Positions 56,380 to 64,000 of a stretch of 64,000 bases of DNA are shown here, in pieces. The notes below the pieces were generated by a model. It had not been told where the DNA came from, made no database searches, and was given only the letters and a program-made list of their open reading frames with translations. The DNA lies in contig CM059187.1 in the NCBI GenBank assembly GCA_030323885.1, positions 85,024,027 to 85,088,026 on the forward strand, in the 5' to 3' direction. How positions within the stretch are numbered: the first letter of the stretch is position 1; each line of letters starts with the position of its first letter. A program made the position numbers and the translations under genes. The DNA is from Branchipolynoe longqiensis. Lineage: Eukaryota > Annelida > Polychaeta > Phyllodocida > Polynoidae.

Positions 56380-57832
56380 CATTCCCGTCCCCAGCCCGCC
56401 CTCAGTCTGCCCCCAGCCTACCTCCAGCAGGCATCCAGCCTACCTCTAGTCTGCTCCCAGCATGCCCCCAACAGACCTCTAGTCCGCTCCCAGCATGCCC
56501 CCAACATACCTCTAGTCCGCTCCCAGCCTGCCCCCAGCCTACCTCTAGTCCGCTCTCAGCCTCCCCCAGCCTACCTCTAGTCCGCTCCCCGCCTGCCCCC
56601 AGCCTACCTCTAGCCCGCTCCCAGCATGCCCCCAGACTACCTCTAGTCCGCTCCCAGCCTCCCCCAACCTACCACTAGTCCGCTCCCAGCCTCCCCCCAG
56701 CCTACCACTAGTCCGCTCCCAGCCTTCCCCAGCCTACCTAGAGCCCGATCCAGCCTGCCCCCAGCCTACCTCTAGTCCACTCCCAGCATGCCCCCAACCT
56801 ACCTCTAGTCAACTCCCAGCCTTCCCCAGCCTACCTATAGTCCATTCCCAGCCTTCCCCATGCCTACCTCTAGTCCGCTCCCAGCATACCCCCAGCCTAC
56901 CTCTAGTTCACTCCCAGCCTGCCCCCATGCCTACCTCTAGTCCGCTCCCAGCATACCCCCAGCCTACCTCTAGTCCACTCCCAGCCTGCCCCCATGCCTA
57001 CCTCTAGTCCGCTCTCTGCATTCCCCCAGCCTACCTATAGTCCACTCCCAGCCTTCCCCATGCCTACCTCTAGTCCGCTCCCAGCATACCCCCATCCTAC
57101 CTCTAGTCCGCTCCCAGCCTGCCCCCATGCCTACCTCTAGTCCGCTCCCAGCATTCCCCCAGCCTACCTATAGTCCACTCCCAGCCTTCCCCATGCCTAC
57201 CTCTAGTCCGCTCCCAGCATACCCCCAGCCTACCTCTAGTCCGCTCCCAGCCTGCCCCCATGCCTACCTCTAGTCCGCTCCCAACATACCCACAGCCTAC
57301 CTCTCGTCCACTCCCAGTCTGCCCCCAGCCTACGTCTAGTCCGGTCCCAACCTGCCCCCAGCCTACCTCTAGTTCACTCCCAGCCTGTCCCCAACCTACC
57401 TCTAGTCCGCTCCCATCCTTCCCCCAACCTACCTCTAGTCCACCCCCAGTCTGCTCCCAGCCTACCTCTAGTCCGGTCCCAGCCTCCCCCCATCCTACCA
57501 CTAGTCCGCTCCCAGCCTCCCCCCAGCCTACCACTAGTCTGCTCCCAGCCTTCTCCAGCCTACCTCTAGTCCACACCCAGCCTGCCCCCAACCTACCTCT
57601 AGTCCACTCCCAGTCTGCCCCCAGCCTACCTCTGGTCCGCTCCCAGCCTGCCCACAACCTACCTCTAGTCCACTCCCAGCCTTCCCCCAGCCTACCTCTA
57701 GTCCGCTCCCAGCCTTCCACCAGCATATCTCTAGTCCACTCCCAGCCTTCCCCCAGCCTACCACTGGTCCGCTCCCAGCCTGCCCCTAGCCTACCTATAG
57801 TCCGCTCCCAGCATGCCCCCAGCTCGCCATGA
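56380..57832 (+). repeat. 33-bp minisatellite, about 1.4 kb
   Basis: Roughly 40 units of CCCAGCCTACCTCTAGTCCG plus CTCCCAGCCTGCC. Units differ by small substitutions, and higher-order groupings are visible (CATGCCTACC variants alternate at 56850-57260). As 33 is a multiple of three, long frames on both strands (57103-57945 minus, 57260-57832 plus) stay open as 11-residue peptide repeats. There is no flanking gene structure to support translation. Confidence 0.95.
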
Positions 57833-58858
57833 TCCCGCCCCAGCCTGCCCCAAGTCCGCCCACATCCTGCCCCGCCCAACCCCCGCCCCTTCCAACCCGC
57901 AGTCTGACCGGCGTCGCACTGATCACCATCCGTGTCCTCCAGCATCTCGAGAAGAGCAGAATCTAATAAATAACCTACTAAAATAAACCCATCAAGACCG
58001 ACCAGGTAAAACCCAATTCTGCCGACGGGCCTGTTTCAAGCGCCGTTCTTTTTTTTACTCAAGTCTAAGTAATCTAGTTTGACTGCATTCATTCATCAAG
58101 TCGGGTGGACTCATTTAGTGACAGTGTGGGTCTATTGTAAATGGAACTTGGCTGTCGGCCGTTTTTATCATTAATTGCCCATCTCCTCTTTCAAATTCAT
58201 GCACTAAGTGCACTACTATTTTGGTATCATTGTGGGGAATATATCCACAAATCTTGGATAAATAAATGTTTCATCGTCCGCACCAATGTTGCTGTACTGA
58301 AATATGTTTTTGTTTAAAATTCCAGATTAAGGGAAACATTGCACTAACACGGGTCTCAAACCCATACTTGTGTCATTCCGGACCGATCATTCTAACCAGT
58401 AGTCTATCCTGATTCCATTTATGCAATCACTCTACCCCTGCCTAACTCTGTATGTCGCATTTCACCTGTGGAGTTCAGTACACCTCATGGAAGTCAAACC
58501 TATATAATTGTGAATCTCATATTTACAATTATATAATATCCTGGTTCTGCATATACTGGGTGGTTCAACACTATACAGAGTGAAGTCTATGCAGTACCCT
58601 GATCAAATCCCGAATGTAGTAGGGGGGGTGGCTTTTTGAAAATGGAGAGGGGCATTTCAGTCAAACCAGGCCTTGAACTCACATTCCTGCGATTCCGGTT
58701 GTTGGCATCCTAACCATATTAGGGGGCATTGATGCAATTCATATACCCTTTCCATGATACATTTCACGTCGCGAGGTCAGTTGACGAGATATGAGAAAAC
58801 CTTGGTTCATATTCCTAAATCTATTGACCAAAGTAAAAGTAAGAAAGATGGGACATAT
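57833..58858. other. Stretch with two tRNA-like remnants
   Basis: 58340-58415 and 58660-58735 on the minus strand both look like worn tRNA-like heads (for example TTAGGATGCCAACAACCGGA with GTGAGTTCAAGGCCTGG). They may be a third SINE family or pseudo-tRNAs. Otherwise nothing recognised. Confidence 0.3.
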
Positions 58859-59357
58859 CATCATCATCATCATCATCATGCTGTCGGTCGCGATGCCACA
58901 AAGACTGCTTTCATTACTTGACTGCCGCTCTCCATTTAGCTCTCTGCTGTGAGAGTTGCATCTATGAGTCGGTCTTAATGTCTCTCAGCTTCAGGTTTCT
59001 CTTGATGGCATACATGTCATGAAAGCTGCCTGCAAAAGTGTTGAAGTGCTGCTGGCTTTTGCAAGTTACCAGCGGCACTCTCTCGGGGAGCAAATAGGGG
59101 TTTCACACTGGCAAGAACATGTCAAGACAGGCGCAAAACTATTTGTCCCTGCAGTGGCTGGTCGGGAGATGTTGGGAGTTCCATACATCAACTGTCCTTA
59201 ATGCTGCCACAGTGACATGGTTTTCTGTTTAGGGTTTGCTCCCTTAGCATTCGGTTCAGCCAAGAACCTGTACCACAAGGCAGTGGTTTACAACTCTGCA
59301 AGAGCAGGGGCATCAAACTCCCTGAGGTATTGCTATACCTGCAATATCTGCATACCC
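58859..59357 (-). mobile_element. LINE-tailed short element (family L), copy 3
   Basis: The longest copy. On the minus strand it starts GGGTATGCAGATATTGCAGG and carries the shared body. Its 3' segment of about 150 bp matches the LINE at 18140-18290, including the end of the reverse transcriptase frame (AAGCTGAGAGACATTAAGAC). The tail is (ATG)n. A perfect 13-bp target duplication AGATGGGACATAT brackets it (58846-58858, 59358-59370). Confidence 0.92.
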
Positions 59358-59370
59358 AGATGGGACATAT

Positions 59371-60975
59371 GGACACCACAAATCTAATATGTATGGCATG
59401 TAGTGAGATACGAAAAGGTTGTTTCATATTAATAAATCTATTGAGCAAAGTAAAAGTAAGAAAGATGGGATATACGGAAACCACAACTCTAATATGTATG
59501 GCATGAGGTGAGATGTGAAACCATATGACAAAATACTGCTATTGGATTCTACCTTCATCTGTTAATCCATGCAATTAAGTGACCAATGCAGATGCACTTT
59601 GTATTTGTTTTTAGTAATTCACGTATTAAGCTTAATAACTAACTTTTTTAGATTGTGGATTTATGCTCTCATTTCATTTCGCCACTTTTTCGCCAGCTTT
59701 TGTTTATAGGGTTGGTATTCTCCCCTGTACTGCAAGTACGGGGTGAATCTTTTATTTAGGTGGTGGATAGTCATTTCTCAGTTATCAGAATCCTGTTACC
59801 TTTTCAGTTCATACTACACTGTGTGGACGAGGATAGCGGGCTGTGCGGATTAAGAACCGTAATACTAATGTCAGTTAATAACGGCCAGCATCGCTCTGCT
59901 GGGAAGTCACTACGATTATTGCCCGTTGAACATAATAGCGCAGATACTACAGCGCGCCAAAAAAAACAACCCAAAAAACAAATAAACACCAACTCAAAAA
60001 GTGTGCACCGTTGTGGCGCCACCGCGGCTATAGCAAAACACACGCACCCACCATTAGGGCCCAGATCGGGCCTCCGCGTGCTGGCCATCCACCTCACCAC
60101 CACCCCCACCTCCAACCCCACCACCAACCCAACCTCCAACACAACCCAGTCCTGCCATTGCCACTCTTCTTGAAACTTCCCGCGAGACTTTTGCGTAAAT
60201 AAAATTGATCATGTACAACCTAAACAACATTGATCACTGGGAGGAGATTTTGGAGGGAATGAGGGTGGGATGGAGGGTTGGCAGGGAAGGGTGGCCTGGA
60301 AGAGTGGAGGCGGGGGGGCAGGGAAGGGGAGGGGAGACTTGCAAATGAGGATGGCTGAGCACAGGATGGAGTTTTACTAGGTAGCAGCAGTTCAATCAGC
60401 ATTGGATATACATTAACTGGTGCTTAGGCTAGCAACATTTAATGTGGGTACAGCTCAAACTTCAACCTACTTAATTTTTTACTTTTGTATCGAAACAAAC
60501 AATTTAGGATAACATCGCTAAGTGAATATATCACACCTATCTTTTGGGCATAGCCTGAAACACCGTAAATAAGGATATATAACAAATCGAATTGAAATAA
60601 ATATACATCGTTGCTGATATCAACCTATTTTCAGCTCACTCTCCTCGATGTAAGTTTACTTCAACATGACCAAAGGGTGCACAAGAATTTGGACGATTTG
60701 TGCCAATGAAAAAAGAAGATCTGTGTTGCCATGTTAGCATGTAGCCGGATGAATATATTTCCAAAGGAGCGAGGTAAGTGTCCTAGATATTGACAATTGA
60801 GTATATCTTCTGTGCGGTACCATCGAGACAATTTATATAATACTCTATACGCCTACATTGATCTAACAATAGCGCATTCTCGGAAGAGTATGTTTTTCTA
60901 GGGAGACACTTTGCATTTCCTTGAAATGTATGTTATAAAGAGGCCAATGACCTCATTGCGTATGACAGTGAATAA
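59371..60975. other. Unannotated stretch
   Basis: A near repeat of AAGTAAAAGTAAGAAAGATG at 58833 recurs at 59449. Purine-rich tract at 60238-60365. Frames around 59760-60202 have no domain. Confidence 0.4.
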
Positions 60976-61075
60976 CACATTGCCTATCTTCACTAATATA
61001 AGTAATAACTAATATACGCAAAGGGACCATTTATGTAGTAGTATAGACAAAGTGTGACTTGTACCCCGTTGGTTT
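60976..61075 (+). repeat. 100-bp perfect direct repeat, left copy
   Basis: Identical base for base to 62486-62585 on my reading; begins CACATTGCCTATCTTCACTA and ends TTGTACCCCGTTGGTTT. AT-rich, unlike the GC-rich insert it precedes. Confidence 0.95.
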
Positions 61076-62485
61076 GGTCGTAATGCGAAGCATTTCGTTT
61101 GATGCGAGGGAAGGGAGAGCGACTCACCCCCCTCACCCTCCCCCGGCCCTGAGCGACTCACGCCTCTCCTGCCACTGCTCACTTCCCCCCTAAGGCCGCC
61201 CGCCGGCCTCCCTCACCCAGAGCGACTCACCCCCCCCCCCCCCCCCCTCTTCCCGCTTTCCCCCAGCGTTCGCGCCTCACGCGCCGGCCGCCGCTCGCCC
61301 TCCCCCGGCCCTGAGCGACTCACGCCTCTCCTGCCACTGCTCGCCTCCCCCCTTATAAGGCCGCCCGCCGGCCTCCCTCAGCCACTCTGCCTCCAGCCGC
61401 CTTCCAGCTCTCTGCCCTTTCTTCTGTCTTTGGCTATCCTGCCCGGTCTACTCCTCGTCGGATCGCTGCTCCTCTGCCGATATTCATCATGCCCGGGCAC
61501 GGAAAGGGAAAGAGCCGGAAAAACTCCAAGATCTCCGGCATGACTACGCCGGGGCCCTCCTCGGGCTCCCCGGGGGGATCCCTCCCCTCTACGGCCCCCA
61601 CCTCGCCCGCAGCCCCCTCGGGCCACGCCAGCAGCGAGATCGCCCTCCTCATCCAGGCCATCAGCCGCCTCACCACCCGCGTCGAGGCCGTTGAGACGGG
61701 GATTGCCCGAGGAGCCTCGGACCTCCCTGCACCCGCGCCGCGGCAGGAGCCCGCCTACAGCCTGCCGCCCCTCCCGGCATCTCGGGCCCACGCCGCAGCC
61801 GGGAGCCGGCCGCCGCCTCCACCTCATGCGACTCAGCCCGGAGACCTCCACCCGCAGTACGAGCTGTACAGCCGCGTCCACGCCAGCTCGACACCCTCGG
61901 TCGCCTACCGTCAGGATCCCGCGGAGCACACCCCAACATCTGCGGCCGACGCAGTCCGGGACATCCTCGCATCCGCCGAGGCGCAACATACCGTACGCCG
62001 CCGAGGTATTCCCGCTGACTACGTCTTCCCCTGCGACCTCGTGGAGAGGGGGCCGGGGCGCAAGGCGGTAAAGCTCGGGGAGGCGACTAGGGACGAGTAT
62101 AGCCTCGCCCTCCTCACCTTGGTTAACCATCCCTCCTTCCCGGCCCACTCCCTCCAGGGCCTACACCACCACCACCTCACCGTCATGAGGGACATCCTCA
62201 TCCACCCCTGGCCGACCGTCCGCCAGTATTCAGAGACCATATTTTCCTGGATCGCGGACGGAAGGCTCCCCCAGGGGTGGCATGACCCTGTCGCCCTCAA
62301 CGCGGTCAGGCTCGACTCCCTCACCACGCCTACCACCCCGGCAACACCAGCTCCCCGAGGCGACGAGGGGGCCCGAGGCGCACACCTCCCCCGGCAGCAA
62401 GTTGACACCCGCACCGCCTACGATAGGCACGCTCACGGGGCTCCCTGCACCGCTTGGAACCGCGATCCCGCCTCGTGCGATCGGG
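61076..62485 (+). mobile_element. GC-rich retroelement fragment inserted between 100-bp repeats
   Basis: 1410 bp of GC- and CpG-rich DNA lies between two identical 100-bp AT-rich segments: 5' leader, doubled promoter units, then the truncated gag gene. Composition changes sharply at both joints. The right joint falls inside a codon. Confidence 0.7.
61132..61380 (+). promoter_or_regulatory. Tandem GC-rich promoter units of the retroelement
   Basis: An 84-87 bp unit (CTC(A/G)CCCTCCCCCGGCCCTG, then GAGCGACTCACGCCTCTCC, then GGCCGCCCGCCGGCCTCCCT) occurs at 61132-61215 and 61294-61380. Only the second has TTATAA (61353-61358), about 135 bp upstream of the gag ATG; the first has lost TTA. A C run of 17 or so lies between. 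Doubled GC-rich 5' units are common in promoters of retroelements. Confidence 0.6.
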
Positions 62486-62511
62486 CACATTGCCTATCTT
62501 CACTAATATAA
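61489..62511 (+). CDS. Truncated gag-like protein, DIRS/Ngaro-type retroelement
   Basis: 340 codons, GC-rich, ATG within ATTCATCATGC. Seen: a basic, Ser/Pro/Gly-rich N-terminus (1-47), a short helical, coil-prone segment (48-72, EIALLIQAISRLTTRVEAVE), a Pro/Ala/His linker, and a folded-looking part (about 168-280) with HPWPTVRQYSETIFSWI. Near the end is C320-TAWNRDPAS-C330-DR, the first half of a C..xN...C....C..H.C finger. This layout is familiar from the gag-like ORF of tyrosine-recombinase (DIRS/Ngaro) retroelements, which would bind element RNA in particles. The element sequence stops inside codon 333. The last residues, AHCLSSLI, and the stop come from the AT-rich 100-bp repeat, so the finger is broken and the reverse transcriptase, RNase H and recombinase genes are absent. 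Inference: a nonfunctional fragment. A host gene of similar composition is possible but less likely. Confidence 0.6.
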   Translation: MPGHGKGKSRKNSKISGMTTPGPSSGSPGGSLPSTAPTSPAAPSGHASSEIALLIQAISRLTTRVEAVETGIARGASDLPAPAPRQEPAYSLPPLPASRAHAAAGSRPPPPPHATQPGDLHPQYELYSRVHASSTPSVAYRQDPAEHTPTSAADAVRDILASAEAQHTVRRRGIPADYVFPCDLVERGPGRKAVKLGEATRDEYSLALLTLVNHPSFPAHSLQGLHHHHLTVMRDILIHPWPTVRQYSETIFSWIADGRLPQGWHDPVALNAVRLDSLTTPTTPATPAPRGDEGARGAHLPRQQVDTRTAYDRHAHGAPCTAWNRDPASCDRAHCLSSLI

Positions 62512-62585
62512 GTAATAACTAATATACGCAAAGGGACCATTTATGTAGTAGTATAGACAAAGTGTGACTTGTACCCCGTTGGTTT
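62486..62585 (+). repeat. 100-bp perfect direct repeat, right copy
   Basis: Identical to 60976-61075; after it the sequence diverges (AAGTAGTAG versus GGTCGTAAT). Confidence 0.95.
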
Positions 62586-64000
62586 AAGTAGTAGTATAAG
62601 CGAATTGCCAGTTGCATCAGGTGATCTAAGTCGTATAGGACAATGACGGTGTTTACCAGGAGCCTAGACAAAAGTGATAGACAAATATACAACATATGGA
62701 AAGATATCATTTCCCAGAGTAGGGATTAATTAAGAATTAATCTTTTTTAGAATTCAATGTTGGTGCCAATGCGACAGTATATATACTGGAGCTACAAATC
62801 GAGCAGATGTGTAGATCGCTCAGCATCCCCCCAACTACTCAATATGAGTGTGGAAAGCATTTTCCTACACCAAGTCCAAGTCAGGGCGTTGCGATTTTGA
62901 AATATGGTTGAATATAACTTTTTTTTTAAAGAAGACATTGTGTAAATACCAATATACCTGTAACACTTACGGCCGGAAGACCAGTGCTATGGCGCTGACA
63001 AAGGATATCCATGAATCAAATTCATTTACCAAAAACTGAAAAGCTACATAATATGTGTAGAATCCAGCCACCCAAATCACCTTCTGGGATATTTGTGTAG
63101 ACAAAGTAAATGTCCAACCCACCAACGGGCACATAACGACGTCGCTATTTTTCAAGTCAGAATTGGCTCCTACCTTAAAGCTAATTCCAGATGATACCTT
63201 GTCGTCATGATTTGTAGCGACCCTCACACATTCTATTTGCATCTGGAACTGTCCTCAAGTTTCATATGTCAGGTGCGCCTTGATTTTAATTTATATCGCA
63301 ACAAACCTTCAGAAGTTTGAGAGCTCTCATCAGGGGCTAAATATGCGGTTCCAAATATCAGCGTGGCAAATAACCCTTTGGGCCAATTATGGATGGGGGC
63401 CTAATACCCTTATCCCTTCTGGTGCATACAAAGAATCGACTTCTAGAACGCTCCTACACTTGCTGGGAATGCTGAGCCGATAGCAAATAATATTCCAGAT
63501 AAGGTTACACTAGGTAGGTAGTCACTGATTATCACATGTGTGAAGGGTAGGCCTATAATTAGATTTAAATCTAGTATCAACATAATCCCTTACTGAACCA
63601 GCACGTAGCAATCCGGTCCCGGACAGCGGGCGCTTTTGATATATCATGCCTGGTCCTGCACCCTGACCTCAACCAGTCACCTCTGACAGAACCCTAAATA
63701 AAGAATCAATTCGTCGATACCCCTGACATGCCTGCATATGACACAGTGCGATTACCTACATAGCTCTGGCATGGGGTCAGGTCTTAGAGGCATTAATCCC
63801 GCTCTGATAGCGTGAGTCTAGACCAGCCCCCATATAGCCTCGTGTACCGGTATGTATGGCAGGCCTCAGAGCAACACCCGCAACAGCTACTTCCCTGCTG
63901 AGTTTCAATTAAGCCTATATTCACATGACAGCACATTCTATATAGAATATCCTCTCACCAAAGTGCAATCTCTCAAAGACGTTAAGAGATGGGTCATGGG
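62586..64000. other. AT-rich stretch with dispersed repeat at 62941-63003
   Basis: 62941-63003 (TGTAAATACCAATATACCTG, GGAAGACCAGTGCTA, CTGACAAAGG) matches 14471-14530. No gene recognised; frames at 62848-63483 have no identifiable domain. Confidence 0.45.

Noticed and set aside
57103..57945. 280-residue Gly/Trp/Leu-rich repeat protein
   Set aside because: 33-bp minisatellite keeps both strands open; no non-repeat exon.
61378..62148. 256-residue minus-strand frame opposite the gag gene
   Set aside because: Shadow frame of GC-rich coding DNA; composition Gly/Arg only, no domain.

Overview
The window is nuclear DNA of an animal, most likely a marine invertebrate. Evidence: tRNA-headed SINEs, a 5'-truncated RTE-type LINE, LTR-like repeats, several MITE families, long (TA)n tracts and many minisatellites; there is no dense prokaryote-like coding. 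The SINE body loosely recalls families of molluscs and other lophotrochozoans, but that is from memory and weak. I found no convincing host gene. Almost every long open frame lies in a tandem repeat, a strand-biased G/C tract or a transposon. Small host exons cannot be excluded by eye.

Layout. 0.2-1.5 kb: G-rich minisatellites. 1.8-3.1 kb: a 1.25-kb foldback element flanked by TAA. 3.4-10 kb: AT-rich DNA with (TA)n tracts, SINEs, a 65-bp-type satellite and two copies of a composite trinucleotide/(TA)n repeat. 10-13.2 kb: G-rich and CpG-rich DNA. 13.5-14.9 kb: two LTR-like repeats. 15.5-20.1 kb: a decamer minisatellite, a duplicated unit carrying a SINE, and the LINE. 20.5-21.8 kb: a degenerate satellite and an LTR-like promoter. 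22-27.2 kb: CpG/GC-rich DNA with minisatellites and a 450-bp inverted-repeat element. 27.5-28.8 kb: a pogo-like MITE and an eroded Ty3/Gypsy-like 3' end with a Harbinger-like MITE beside it. 30.9-41.2 kb: the densest SINE/MITE stretch, with a solo-LTR candidate and a nearly perfect 730-bp hairpin element. 42.3-44.6 kb: minisatellites. 44.7-59.4 kb: more SINEs, MITEs, three SINE/LINE chimaeras, a GC heptamer satellite and a 1.4-kb 33-bp minisatellite. 61-62.6 kb: a GC-rich, promoter-bearing fragment of a DIRS-like retroelement gag gene, bracketed by a perfect 100-bp direct repeat.

Three points matter most. (1) A short chimaeric family (45.1, 50.7 and 58.9 kb) shares its 3' end and ATG-repeat tail with the LINE at 18.1 kb. 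Target duplications bracket all four, so the LINE probably mobilises the short family. (2) Four otherwise different inverted-repeat elements share AG(C/G)CC(C/T)nGTCACA-type ends and each is filled with a different array of about 10 bp. (3) The truncated gag gene sits inside an exact 100-bp duplication of ordinary flanking DNA, which is either an unusual insertion or an assembly join.
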